64,000 nucleotides of DNA, from the NCBI GenBank assembly GCA_038277395.1, contig CM076191.1:25640983-25704982 (forward strand), in the 5' to 3' direction. The DNA is from Dryocosmus kuriphilus. Lineage: Eukaryota; Arthropoda; Insecta; Hymenoptera; Cynipidae. The translations under genes and the position numbers were made by a program. Shown piece after piece: positions 25,773-38,813 of this stretch. The notes under the pieces are model-generated. The model worked only from the letters and a program-made list of their open reading frames with translations. It made no database searches and was not told the origin of the DNA. Each line of letters starts with the position of its first letter. Position 1 is the stretch's first letter.

Positions 25773-27269
25773 CAATCCATAATTCTTAGAAGATGACGTA
25801 ATTGATGATGACGTAACACATTCCATAACTATAGGTTACAGGAATCGGATACTTTTAATGGCATAAATTCTTCAATAAGTCTCCCTATGTTTTATAGAAC
25901 AAAGATTCCTTCGTAATAAGATCAGATTGTGACCTACTTTTAAATTTTATTTTAACGCATTACGGAAGCAATAAATTATGTCAATTAGTAATGCCACATT
26001 TCATCTCTTACACGTGCGCTGTCAAATTCTTGTCACATAATTACTATATTATATTTTCATGATATGTTTTATAGAACAAAGGGTTTCTTTATAATCAAGT
26101 TAGACATATGTAGACACGTTCGCAGCCTGCGCGATAAACACATTCCATAAGAATGAGTCATACCCTTCACGAGTATTTTTAATGATATAAATTCATCAAT
26201 AATTCTCCCTATGCTTTATTGAACAAAGATTCCCTTTTAATCTTATTAGACTCGTGACCTACTTTTAAATTTTATCTTAACGCATTACGGAAGCAATAAA
26301 TTATATCAATTAGTAATGCCTCATTCCATCTCTTACACGTGCGCTGTCAAATTCTTGTCACATAATTACTACATTATATTTTCATGATATGTTTTATAGA
26401 ACAAAGGGTTTCTTTATAATCAAGTTAGACACGTTTAGACAGGTTTGTAGTCTACACGATAAACACATTTCATAATTCTTAGAAGATGACGTAATTTCTA
26501 AGAACTGACAAATTTCTTGGAAAAATATATTAGGGAAGTAATAAATCATGTCGATTAGCTTATATATATAAACGCATTCCATAACTATATGTTACAGAAA
26601 TCGGATACTTTTAATGGCATAAATTCATCAATAATTCTCCCTATGCTTTATTGAACAAAGATTCCTTTTTAATCTTATTAGACTCGTGACCTACTTTTAA
26701 ATTTTATCTTAATGCATTACGGAAGCAATAAATTATATCAATTAGTAATGCCTCATTCCATCTCTTACACGTGCGCTGTCAAATTCTTGTCACATAATTA
26801 CTACATTATATTTTCATGATATGTTTTATAGAACAAAGGGTTTCTTTATAATCAAGTTAGACACGTTTAGACAGGTTTGTAGTCTACACGATAAACACAT
26901 TTCATAATTCTTAGAAGATGACGTAATTTCTAAGAACTGACAAATTTCTTGGAAAAAATATATTAGGGAAGTAATAAATCATGTCGATTAGCTTATATAT
27001 AAACAAATTCCACAACTATATGCGTTACAGAAATCGGATATTTTTAATTTGACACGTGGCATAGGAGAAAGAGAGAGAGGGGTAGAGAGAGAGAGAGAGA
27101 GAGGGAGAGATTTTTTTATGCAAAATTCACGTTTAACAATCGCGTATTATTTATTTACTGACGTCACACCGGCTAGGTGCTTAGCGCGGACTTGAACCGC
27201 TTTAGCTCTCGATGTCGGTAACTGTCGGTAACAGGGATCTTGGTCCAGAACCCGCCCTGTATAACTACT
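25490..27269 (-). repeat. Polinton A right terminal and subterminal repeats
   Basis: Inverted counterpart of 12016-13380. It contains a TA microsatellite (about 25,739-25,769), the same subterminal boxes and a GA microsatellite (about 27,066-27,110). One block of about 400-450 bp (CATTCCATCTCTTACACGTG and neighbours) occurs once more than on the left, which explains most of the arm-length difference. Confidence 0.85.
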
Positions 27270-27275
27270 ACCGTC
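27270..27275. other. Target-site duplication, right of Polinton A (ACCGTC)
   Basis: Identical to 12010-12015 and directly outside the terminal CT of the element. Confidence 0.93.
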
Positions 27276-30200
27276 ACAGATTGAAGGAACACTAAAATCT
27301 GTTAAAAGCTTATTTTTAAAAATATTTGGATGAAGCTCTTCAAAGCTTTGTGATATTTCGTGATCGAAAAAACTGAGGGTAATAACATGTGTCAAAAGAT
27401 TTATAATTTGCATTTTAGTACAATTAAGAAAAAAATTTGGTTACTGAATCAAATTCCCGGTCATTTTCCAGTGTTTTCCCTGTGAAAAAAATTCCCGGTC
27501 ATTTCCCGGTTTCCCGGTCAGCTAGACACCCTGCAAAAGTACTAATTTTTTAAGTTGGGTTACCTTAACCAGTCATGATGTATTATTTAATAAAAATTCT
27601 AAAAGAACGGAACTCTTATTCACGTAAATTCATCGCTGAAATTGTCTCAGAAGCAAGGGAATAAAAAAAAAAAAGAAAATAAAAGGAAATTTTAAATAAA
27701 ATATATCCAGAAAGGCTACGTGGCTAAGTAACTTTGTGGATTGGGTAAAAGCTGGACGATGGAGGTACATCTATTTCAAAAATGATTTTAGAGCTCTTCG
27801 TCGCTTCTTCTTCCATATCCTTCGCCGATGGACGTGACTCGTTTGATAAAAGGAGCGAGCACATGGTGGCAACTGTAGAAGAAAGGAGCATGAAATATTG
27901 GAATTCTAGGACAGAAGTCCGATCGGATCGCAACTAGCAGTATAAAATAGATCGAGGGAGAGGGCGAGAGAGAAAAAGACAGCAAGAGAGATAAAGTCCA
28001 TTGCACGCGTATCCTTGCTACAGTTTGATTTAATTCCTTCAGCGTTACGATTCCGTGGCTATAAATCCATCGGTAGCACCGGCTAATCTAAACTGCTTTA
28101 ACCGTTTTGTTATTTCACTCTACACCTTTTTTCTATCGATTTTCACTTACTATACAGAGGTTCTGTGGAAATTTCCGAATTTTTTACGATTTAGTTTTCG
28201 AAAGGGAATTTAGTGAATTTACAAGCGTAAAGTTCAATCATATTTCCATTAATTTTGAACAACCGATATACGGGGAAAAATCTCAAAACTTCGGAACTCA
28301 TAAAAACACTATTCTACATGATTTAAAGGGGTAGTTAACTTACTTTTTTTTTTATTCTTCAAATTGTTAGAAAAATTCACCCAAAAGTTTTGGAATGCAA
28401 TATCCAATATCCATTTCCGTCCATTTGGAAAGATTTGGGTGACTCTTTTCACCAGAAGAGATCGAGAGAAAAAAAATTTAGGGATTGCTTAGGATGCTTG
28501 GACATTGGTCAATGAAGGTCGAAGGTGAAAATAGAAAAAGCAGATGGGGAGAGTCGGTGTGAAAAATGGAGGACGGTTTGTTAAAAATAGCTACGACTTG
28601 AAATGTCGGCTTAAACAAAATGGTCGTACAAACAAATTGACATAGGCTGGTAGGTAAAAAAACACCAAAAATTCATTCTGGCTGTCTCACCTTTCTTTTC
28701 TGTAGAGTTAGAACGAGGCCGCACCATAAATCCCTCCGGCTAAGATATTGGCAGAATAAAAAATATTGCAAGAGTGAGAAGTATGCATGGATAGAAGAAG
28801 GAAAAAAGAGGTAGTGGAAGGAAGAAGGGAAGCTTGACCATTGGAAGTTGGATGGTGAAGTAACTCTGGGATGGGTGTACTTTTAAAAACTTTATTCAGC
28901 TTTTCAAACCTTTTTCATCTTTTGAAATGGACCGCAAGAGGGGGTGAAAAAGAAACAGCTGCTAATGACTTTCTTTGAAATTATTCAGATGTAGACTTCG
29001 AGAAAATCTCGTTAACTAAAATCGAGCAAACTCCACTGCCTTCCAAGATGAAATATGTTTTCGAAAGAAATGAATTATTTCGTTTAGCTATAATTTCCAA
29101 GAGTGTAACGAGAAATTATTGTTAGATTAAAGATGAAAAATTTCTGAAGATATTGAACTCAATTTGTGGAAAGTGAACATTTCTCGGTGAATATTACAAT
29201 AACTTTTTAGTAGAAAAACTCAATCGTTTTTCTGTATAAAGCATTTCGTGGGAATCTGTACGGAATTTATATCAAGAATGCCTGGCATTTACAAGCAATC
29301 TCTGTAGAATCTAATAATATATTTACACGAAATAGTCGTTCATGAAGAAATAGAATAAATCTGCTAATGACTAAAAGTGCTGCACTTGATCCTTCTTAAG
29401 AAAATTGTTTGAAAAGAAAGAACGGAAGGCGATTGATCGCTGGGAAGAGTGTTTGTTTTTCTGTCTTGTAATCGACTCGCTTGATGACGAGCCTTAAAGC
29501 ATTTCACCCTAATTATGAAACAGGTGACAAGAAAAACTCTTTAGGATAATACATCAGGTTGAAAAGGAAAGTAAGGTGAAAGCGGGGATAAATAATGTGG
29601 GAAGCGATTGGGTTGGTATTATGAATTGTTTACGCCATGAGAAGTGAGTAACGACATCCTAGCATCAAGGTACACGGAGGCTCCATTAATCATAATCGCA
29701 TTCCGATTTGAACAGTCTCCTAGATACTGCGGGACGAAAGAAAGGAATGAAGGGGCGCAAAAGTTGAAGTTAGAAGCAGGGAGTAGAATGGAGAGAATGC
29801 GTTCTGGCAGTAGTGTAACCGGGGATTTGTCATCCAGACGTGACGTGAAGCGAAAAACCCGACCTACACGCTAATGCCTCGATTCCAGACGAATTTCCAC
29901 TTCCAATTTTCTTGCAGATGCGTGAGGGAATCACTCCGATTTCGACGTTTTCCGATTGAATGGTCTATTCTTCAATTGTTGAAATATCATGAAAGAAATC
30001 CCAACTTGAAATTCACTAATCGAAAGACTATTTGAGAGAGGGGAGACATAACTATATACATGGTTGAAAAAATTCCACATACTTAAAGAACAATGTACAA
30101 TACTCTTATCCACAACGTTTCTGAATATTCGGAACATTAAAAAAAGTGTAGTAATTTCTAGAATATTGCAGGATTCTAAAGCGTTTTAGAATATTGTAAG

Positions 30201-32117
30201 ATATTCCAGAATTAAATGTATTTTGCCGTATTTCGAAATCTGTTGATTAATTTTCTTTAAGGAGACTCTTTACAGCAGCTTGACTCTACTTTTTAAATTC
30301 TTCATCAGAGGAACACAGATCAACAGGAACCTAAAGTATCAAACTCATGATAAGATTGATTTCATTTCAAAGAGAGAAATTTTTCCTTTCTAAATTCCAG
30401 AATATTCTAAAAAAGCCCTGAAATTTTTAGAATATTTTGGCATATTATAGAATGACCTATAAAATTTCTTGTGTAACTTTCTATAAAATTCTAAAATTTT
30501 CAAGAAAATCGCAGAAAATTGTATACAATTTTAAAAACTTTCCAGAATATTCCAAATAAATGCAAAATATCCCAGAAAAATGCAAACTATTTGTGTCTTG
30601 AAGAATAATGGAGAATATTGTCCATTTTAGAATAATCTAGAACATTCCCTCTATTATATGTATTTTATCCTTTTACGTATCGTGTCCCCGGTTTGTCTGA
30701 TTGTCCTCTACTGATTGACAAATTAGCAGAAGTAACCCTCAGCTTAGATTCTAAGTTGAATTATTTCTGAGTTTATCGCAAGGGGACGACGGATGGTTGT
30801 CTCTGCCCAGTGGTTAGTCTTTGTCGTAGAAAAGTTTTTTTCCTCAATTCAGACAACGGGATTCAAGAGACATTAAAACTTTTTAGAAAATAGAAAACTC
30901 TGATAAATATAAAGTTATGTTTCCTTCTAACACACGTAACAAGTAAACAAAAACACTAATTTGACTCGCACGAAATATAGTTTTCAATTATCTTCAAACT
31001 TATACGAATATTTTTAAAGTATTTTTCTACAATCAATATATATACCTGTTACTTTTATTATTGTATTCTATTCAATTTTATATTAAAATCGATTCATTTT
31101 TTGTTATGTAATCTTCTACTTTCGATAAATAAATTATAACCCGTTATTTCAATAATATAGACTCTCGATATAGCCTTTTAGTGGACGTAGTCAATTCTTT
31201 ATCAATTTGCATCAATCCTTTTGGAATCAATAAAAAATCGCTAAAAAATACTCTCTGTGCAAGCATATTGTCATTTTTTTTGAAACCGAATATAGAAAAT
31301 TCAGAAAAAATGAAAAATGTATCATTTTCAGCGGTTCATTCGACTTGTAACCTCCAATATTCAACCGATTCATCTAAAAATTTCACGACAAATTGAATAG
31401 ATGAAGCGTCAGCGCTATTTTTCTGGAAATTATGATTCATAAATTATTTCTCGAGATATTTCATTTTTTATGTCCAAAATTCGAATTTTGGATGAAATGT
31501 TTTATTAATTCACAAATTCAATGTATTAAACAATCTATTACACGATTTGAATTAAAAAAATATTAAATTGTTATGAAAAGAAAAATTAACACATTCAAAT
31601 TCATAGAAATAATTTTAATTACGACACTTGAAAATTTTATGAAGTTGAGGTCCCAATTTTTTTTAATCAGTTTTTTTTCGGCGTCGAAGGCTTTGGTCTT
31701 GGTTTCCTTTTTTCGATAATTTTTTCAACCACTATTAAATTGATTGATCAGTTCTTCATCTTTAATACTATTATCTCAATAGTTTCGTAAGATATATCAA
31801 TATAATCATCAATTATATTATACGAATTATATTCATTACATTGTATTAAACAATTTTCTTACTTTGAAATAAGTTAATTACTAAAAATTTTCGTTTAAAA
31901 AAGAGAGTGAAATCTCACCAAAAACATTTCCGATGCAACAAAATTCCACCGCAAGTAAAAACTTACAATTCAAGCAAGATATTTTATAAAATAAAATTTT
32001 GCGAAGTAATAATAAGAAATTAATTTTTTTAAATGGATTAAATCGGGAGAGAAAAAAAAACAAGAATGAAACTTGAAAGAACGTAGAAAATGAGAAAAAT
32101 TATGAAAATTTGGCAAG
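27276..32117. other. Inter-Polinton interval, no gene recognised
   Basis: Likely the host sequence into which both Polintons inserted. A repeat-like stretch with TTCCCGGTCATTTTCC variants lies at 27,455-27,530. A degenerate low-complexity zone rich in AGAATATT motifs spans about 30,150-30,660. Open frames are at most 90 codons and show no domain. I see no RNA gene. Confidence 0.55.
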
Positions 32118-32123
32118 ATTATT
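32118..32123. other. Target-site duplication, left of Polinton B (ATTATT)
   Basis: Identical to 47885-47890 and directly abuts the AGTAGATGAG terminus. Confidence 0.92.
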
Positions 32124-33294
32124 AGTAGATGAGCAGGGCCGGTTCTAACTCAAGATCCCTGTTACCGACAGTTACCGACACCGAGAGCTAAAGCGGTTCA
32201 AGTCCGCGCTAAGCATCTAGACGGTGTGACGTCAGTAATTAAATAATATGTGATTGTTAAACATGAATTTTGCATAAACAAATCTCTCTGTCTCTCTCTC
32301 TGCCCCTCTCTCTCTTTCTTCTATGCCACGTGTCAAGAGGATATAATAAAGTAATTATGTGACAAGAATTTGACAGCGCATGTGTAAGAGATGGAACGTG
32401 TTTATATACATATATAAGCTAATCGACATGATTTATTACTTCCCTAATATATTTTTTCCAAGAAATTTGTCAGTTCTTAGAAATTACGTCATCTTCTAAG
32501 AATTATGGAATGTGTTTATATATATAGCTAATCGACATGATTTATTACTTCCCTAATATAATATCCGATTTCTGTAACGTATAGTTGTGGAGTGTGTTTA
32601 TATATAAGCTAATCGACGTGATTTATTACTTTCCAAATATATTTTTCTAAGAAATTTGTCAGTTCTTAGAAATTACGTCATCTTCTAAGAATTTTTGTAA
32701 TTGCGCATTACATTCCAAGCGTGTCTAAGCATGATACTTATAATCTAGAAGCTTCTAGAACTATAAGATAATGTCAGTTCTTAGAAATTACGCCATCTTC
32801 TAAGAATTATGGAATGTGTTTATATATAAGCTAATCGACATGATTTATTACTTCCCTAATATAATATCCGATTTCTGTAACGCATATAGTTATGGAATGT
32901 GTTTATATATAAGCTAGTCGACAGATTTATTACTTCCCTAATATATTTTTCCAAGAAATTTGTCAGGTCTTAGAAATTACGTCATCTTCTAAGAATTATG
33001 GAATGTGTTTATATATAAGATAATCGACATGATTTATTACTTCCCTAATATAATATCCGATTTCTGTAACGTATAGTTGTGGAATGTGTTTATATATAAG
33101 CTAATCGACATGATTTATTACTTCGCTAATATATTTTTCCAAGAAATTTGTTAGTTCTTAGAAATTACGTTATCTTCTAAGAATTTTGTAATTGCGCATT
33201 ACATTCCAAGTGTGTCTAAGCCTGATGCTTATAATCTAGAAGCTTCTAGAACTATAAGATAAAGAAGGTGATATTAATAGACAAAGATAGTACC
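32124..33294 (+). repeat. Polinton B left terminal inverted repeat
   Basis: Mirrors 46729-47884 up to GATAGTACC at 33294. It holds a short TC microsatellite (about 32,282-32,322) and several subterminal blocks in tandem (GAATTATGGAATGTGTTTA, ATCCGATTTCTGTAACG). A variant of the same blocks occurs in Polinton A. Confidence 0.9.
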
Positions 33295-33381
33295 AAAAAA
33301 TATGTTGTCAGCTTCCAGCAAGCAAGCAAATATCAGGATTAGAACCAAAAAGCGTGATGTGCTTGCAAACCACACGGCCAC

Positions 33382-33391
33382 TATATATAAG
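33382..33391 (+). promoter_or_regulatory. TATA box of Polinton B polymerase
   Basis: TATATATAAG in the same context as in both arms of Polinton A, about 300 bp before the polymerase ATG. Confidence 0.6.
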
Positions 33392-33682
33392 GAGAACTTT
33401 CCTGTGTTCCTAAGTTGCAAGTAAACCTTTGAGCTAGCAACAATTAATGTGAAATTGAAACGCACAATACATATTAACTCTCCTACTGTTCCAGTGATTA
33501 TTATTATTAAACAGTGAACATTTTAAAATAAATTCCACAAGAGACAATAACAACAAAGTGAAATTTAAGATAGACAATTATTGTGTAATCTTTGTGATCT
33601 GGTGAAATTGAAAAAGACAATTTTTTCACTTGTGTACACAAGATTAGCAATCAGTGAACATTTTAATTAAAATATTTTTAAA

Positions 33683-36600
33683 ATGAATGCCAACCAATGT
33701 AAGAGATTTGTTCAATTGATGGACGAGGCATATGAACTCTTGCAAGAAGATGCCACATTCGAGGAAATTAACTTCTGGATTCGAGGCGGCACCCAGAACA
33801 TCCGGCTGCTAAATAAAATTTCGAGAAGAGGAAAAAACCTTTCTCTAGGCGAAAAGAACAAAATTCTAGCTACGACGGGAATTATGAAAGCAAGGAACAG
33901 AAGATTTAAAAAATTGCAGAGAAGAGGATCAGGCTTCAACGAAGCTGAGGACAAGGAAAAAATCAGGTGGGAAGATATGGAGACAGCATTTAAAGCTCGA
34001 ATTCGAAAAGGTTTGGTAATAAATTTAATCCACAAGGATCTGAATAGCTTTCTAGATACCGCAAAGAAAATGATTAATGCTAGAATAAAAAACACACTAA
34101 AAATTATGGGGGGTTTAAAAGTCAATGTAATTTTAGCCGCAAAGTTCAGCACATTAGAAGAGGGTAGGGAAATAGAGGAAATTAAATTCTTTAATACTAA
34201 AAATGAGGCTATTCTCGAATTTACAGATATTGGGGAATGGTTCGAAAGGAGCGCGAGCGAGAAACTGTTAGTTAAAGTTGAAGAGTTTCAACAGAAAAAA
34301 TCTAATTGGATGTTAAAAGAAATTATTAACTTAAACGTAAATTTCAATAAATATACACCTCTTTCAGCAGGATTCTCAACTTATACGCGATTACCAAAAT
34401 TTATAAGGGATAAAAGAGCAGTGGTAAATATTCCAAATAATGATCAGTTTTGTTTTTTATGGTCAGTAATAGCTGCTCTGTATCCAGCTAAATTTAATGG
34501 AGAACTTACTAGTTCTTATCCACATTTCAACAGTAAAAATTTAAAGTATGATGAAATCAAATTTCCAATTACTTTACACGATATTGCAAAATTTGAAAAA
34601 TTAAATAATTTAAGTATAAATGTTTATGGTGTAGATTCCTATGAAAATTGTAAGAAGGAAGAAATTGTTCCGCTATATTTGAGTCAAATTAAATCTGACA
34701 AACCTACAATTCACCTTCTTATGATTGAAAATACAGAAATTGTTGTAGACCATGAGGATTATATTGGTGATAATTATGTTGACCTTACCAAATGTAATAC
34801 AGTTTACCGTTACGCATGGATCAAAGATTTATCAAGATTAGTCAGTTCACAAGTTTCAAAGAATGTACATAAGACTTTGCTCTGTGACAGATGTTTGTGT
34901 CACTTTAAATTTGAAAAATCTTTCAATAATCATAAACTGGACTGCGAGAATATGAATAAATGTAGAGCAGTAATGCCAACTGAAAAAAATAGAATATTAA
35001 AATTTAAAAATTATAGATTTAAAGAAAGAGTTCCATTTTCTATTTACGCTGATATTGAGTGTTTATTAGAAAGAAATTCAAACATACAATCACCCAATTA
35101 TCAAAAACATGTACCAACAAGTGTAGCATTTTATTTACAATGTAATTATGATGACTCATTGTCTGAGCTTACAGTTCATCGAGGGGAAGATTGCATAAAA
35201 TGATTTATGACAGAATTAAAACGAGTGTCTGATGAAGTAGATTCTCGTATAAAAAATATTATCCCAATGGACACTTTAACATTGCAACAAGAGCGAGAAT
35301 TCCAAACGGCAAAAAATTGTCACATTTGTGAAAAACCTTTTTCAAATGATGGTGAAATTAAACATCGCGATCATGATCATTTCACTGGTAAATATCGCGG
35401 TGCAAGTCATTCGGGTTGTAATATTAACTATAAAGACTCACATGTGATTCCTGTAGTTTTACACAACTTGTTTGGATATGATGCACATTTTATTATAAAA
35501 GACTTAGCTACAAGCTTCGAAGGTGGCATTCAATTATTACCGATTAACAAAGAAAAATATATACCTTTTACAAAACATGTGGAAGGCACAAATGTAAAGC
35601 TTCGATTTATTGACTCTTTTAAATTTATGCCTAGTAGTCTTGAAAAGTTGGCATCATACCTAAATAATGATGAGAAAAAAATTACAAGAAAATACTGCAA
35701 AAATAATGACGAATTTAATTTATTGAGAAGTAAAGGCGTTTTCCCTTATGATTATATTGACTGTTGGCAAAAATTGCAGGAAAAACAATTACCGCCGAGA
35801 GAAGCTTTTTATTCCAAATTAAATGATTCCGATATTTCAGAACAAGATTATCAACATGCCTGTAAAGTATGGGAAACATTTAATTTGAAAAATTTGGGCG
35901 AATACTCTGACTTATATTTAAAAACAGATGTTTTACTTTTGGCTGATATTTTTCAAAATTTTAGAAAAACTTGTTTTTCCACATACAACTTAGATCCATT
36001 ACACTATTACACAGCACCGGGACTCATTTTTGATGCAATGTTAAAATATAGCGGCATTGAGCTTGAATTGCTTACTGATGTAGAAAAGCTGTTATTTATT
36101 GAAAAAAGAATTCGAGGCGGGGTTTCCCAATGCTCAAACAGATATGCCAAAGCCAACAATAGATTTATGGGCTCAGATTTTAATCCAAATGAACCAGAAT
36201 CTTATATTATGTATTTTGATATTAACAATCAATATGGTGCGGCTATGAGTGAATTTTTGCCATATAAAGATTTTGAGTGGTTTGAAAATTTTGAAAATGA
36301 ACCGAACCTTTTCAATATTCCTGATGATTCACCAGAAGGCTATATTTTAGAGGTAGACCTAGAATATCCCGAGGAGCTCCATGATTTACATAAAGACTTA
36401 CCTTTATGTCCAGAACACTTCATACCTCCCATCCTAAAATCTACAACCCCCAAGTTAGTACCAAATTTGCTACCAAAGAAAAATTATGTGATTCATTATA
36501 GAAATTTGAAACAGTATTTATCATTGGGAATGAAGCTGACAAAAATCCATAGAGTATTGCAATTTAAACAAAAACCATGGTTAAAAGATTACATTGACTT

Positions 36601-37480
36601 AAATACAAACTGTAGGAAAGCATCAAAAAATGAATTTGAGAAAAATTTTTACAAATTAATGAACAATTCTGTTTTTGGTAAAACTATGGAAAATGTGAGA
36701 AAGCACAAAGATGTAAGGCTTGTAACAAAATGGGAGGGGAGGTATGGAGCGAAAAATTTAATCGCTAAACCAAATTTCCATAGCTGCACCATATTCGGTG
36801 AAGAAATGGTTATCATTGAAATGGATAAAACAAAAATTAATTTCAATAAACCAATTTATGCAGGATTCACGATTCTTGATCTATCAAAAATAATAATTTA
36901 TGATTTCCAGTATAATTACATTCAGAACATGTTTGGTAATGATGCAAAATTATTGTATACAGACACAGATAGTTTAATATATCAATTCGCAGTTCCCAAC
37001 GTTTACGATTATATTAAAAGAGATTCACACAAATTTGATACTTCGGACTATTCGCCAAATAATGTTTACGGAATACGCCTTCTAAATAAAAAAGTATTGG
37101 GTGTGATGAAGGATGAACTTAATGGGAAAATAATAACAGAATTTGTTGGTTTGAGAGCAAAATTATATGCGTACAAAGTTTTGGGTGAAGAGGGGGAGAA
37201 AAAGAAGGCAAAAGGTGTAAAAGGTTCTACTTTAAGAACAATAACATTCGAGGACTATAAGCACTCTCTCATATCTTGCCAAACCCTGATCCGAACTCAA
37301 AATCTAATCCGAAGTAGAAAACATGAAGTGCAATCTATTAAACAGGACAAGATTGCACTCAGTTGGTATGATGATAAGCGTGTTCTTATCCCCGGTCAAA
37401 CTGGGACTCTTCCATGGGGTTATAAAAATAAAACGTACGAACCCATGGAAGTGGACAATAATGTACAAATAAATATATAG
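33683..37480 (+). pseudogene. polB: Protein-primed DNA polymerase B, Polinton B (single nonsense codon)
   Basis: One frame of 1265 codons broken only by TGA at 35201-35203 (residue 507), where Polinton A has TGG. Order: N-terminal helical module (1-140); C2HC-like zinc-binding stretch (about 400-420); exonuclease motif I YADIEC (D457, E459); HNH/treble-clef-like insertion with HRDHDH (about 545-585); exonuclease motif II NLFGYDAHF (D600); motif III KTDVLLLADIF (D749); polymerase motif A YFDINNQYG (D846); motif B NNSVFGKT (N994); motif C YTDTDS (D1094, D1096). All catalytic residues are present, unlike in Polinton A. Family role: replication of a linear genome from its ends with a protein primer. 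The fused N-terminal module is the usual arrangement in insect Polintons. Confidence 0.95.
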
Positions 37481-38262
37481 TTTTTGTATTACAATAAATA
37501 ATGTAAAATATATGTATTATAAAAATTGTATAGACACATTTGAGACACCGAGGTTCTTATTGTATTATATTTAATTATTATTATAAGGCGGCAAGTGAAG
37601 CGAAGAAGGCGCTGTGAGTGCGTGTGTATGTGATGTAAATATGTGAGTGGAAGAATGAGAGTTGAATTCGTATGTATGTAAAGTAGCCAAAAATAGAATT
37701 TTGTAAAAAATACAATCAGTTTGAAAATAAAAAATGAAAAAGATTATTATTATTATTAAAATTAAAATTGCTGTCTTTTTTTTATTGAATGCGACTTGAA
37801 AATCATTTCAAATAAACTCATCGGTTTTAATTCCAACTCATCTGCCTAAAAGTTCAATGCATAACATTCTTTCCTTAGCACAGCAATCAGATGTAACCTG
37901 ATCCATTTCTAATATCACGCTCCCGAGTGTCGACTAGTTGAGAGAGAAGTCAAGGCTTTTTTCTTAATAGAAACAACGCTGTTTCTTGACCTACATCAAC
38001 TTGCTTATTTTACTACTACTGCTGCTATTATTATTATAATGGGAAGAAAAAAAAACTCGATAAAAGAAGAAGACCATTTCGTTTCAATTTCTTTTTATTT
38101 AATAAAATATTATTAAATTATTCTTTTTTAAAAAAGTAAGTATTCTATAATTAAGCATATAAAATATATATAAGTATTCTATAATTAAGCATATATATAT
38201 ATATATATATATATATGATTTTCTTATCTCTATAACTTAAAAGCTATTCCAGAAAAACTTCT
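37481..38262. other. Non-coding spacer between convergent genes, Polinton B
   Basis: AATAAA just after the polymerase stop (about 37,493) can serve as a polyadenylation signal. A TA microsatellite lies at about 38,191-38,216, preceded by a repeated 24-bp unit (TAAGTATTCTATAATTAAGC). No gene. Confidence 0.6.
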
Positions 38263-38774
38263 CTAAGACATCCAGTTTTTCAACAAGATTACATTTTCAA
38301 TTGCACAATTAAAATAACTTTTCTTATACATATAATGATGATGCGTACATTCAATATCCTTAATTAAAAATATTTCACGCAATACACGTAGCGATGGGCA
38401 GTTCAAATCATGCATATCAACAATTTCAGTTGACATTTTTACAAAATGTTTCAGCCAATTCTTTTTCTCTAATCCTTTAACATAAATTTTTGTTGCATCT
38501 TTCAAAACGTTCTCGAGGATTACAGGCATTGAAGTATATGGCAAATTACCAGAATTCCAGGGTATTCCATGATGATTGTACTCTACCCCAAATGTTCATA
38601 GACTTATATTCTATTGGGACGCAAGTCCACTTGCAGGGTGATTGAAAGAGAAAAGTATATATATGGCTTTGTGACAGCACCATTATTATCATTGATTGGT
38701 AATATAGCCAATCCTTTCAATACAAATTTGTTTACAGGTAACTTGAAACCCTGCAGGTCCACCACGTACTCCAT
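38263..38774 (-). pseudogene. Uncharacterised Polinton gene (HHG / CTHH motifs), frameshifted
   Basis: An ATG at 38774 opens a 56-codon frame beginning MEYVVDLQGFKLP that ends at TAA 38604-38606. The relationship continues in another frame with HHGIPWNSGNLPY and runs to 38263 through KNWLKHF, a cysteine/histidine pair (CTHHH) and FNCAIENV. I recognise the MEYVVD...HHG...W pattern as a protein repeatedly found in arthropod genomes with Polintons, but not its function. At least one indel and probably a small deletion separate the two parts. It is downstream of the major capsid on the same strand. Confidence 0.55.
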
Positions 38775-38813
38775 AATGAATTCAACTAAACTATTTCAGC
38801 CTAGTTACAGTTT

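Larger units (their letters stand above)
12016..27269. mobile_element. Polinton A: giant palindromic Polinton
   Basis: The 15,254-bp element starts AGTAGTTATACAGGGCGGG and ends with its reverse complement (5'-AG...CT-3', as in Polintons), flanked by ACCGTC. The whole element is an inverted duplication: the left arm (12016-19395) and right arm (19461-27269) each hold terminal repeat, subterminal repeats, promoter, polymerase B and a zinc-finger/acidic gene. No capsid, protease, ATPase or integrase gene is present. The arms are near-identical by eye but carry independent indels, and the right arm is about 430 bp longer, mainly from an extra subterminal block. The outside flanks are not mirrored, which argues against a read-through assembly artefact. 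Confidence 0.93.

Noticed and set aside
12016..27269. Palindrome as a long-read adapter artefact
   Set aside because: Arms differ by private indels, substitutions and about 430 bp of length; both ends stop exactly at Polinton termini with matching 6-bp duplications, and the flanks are not mirrored.
29644..29874. 76-codon frame in the inter-Polinton interval as a host gene
   Set aside because: No domain, no convincing splice partner and no codon signal beyond a GC-richer patch.
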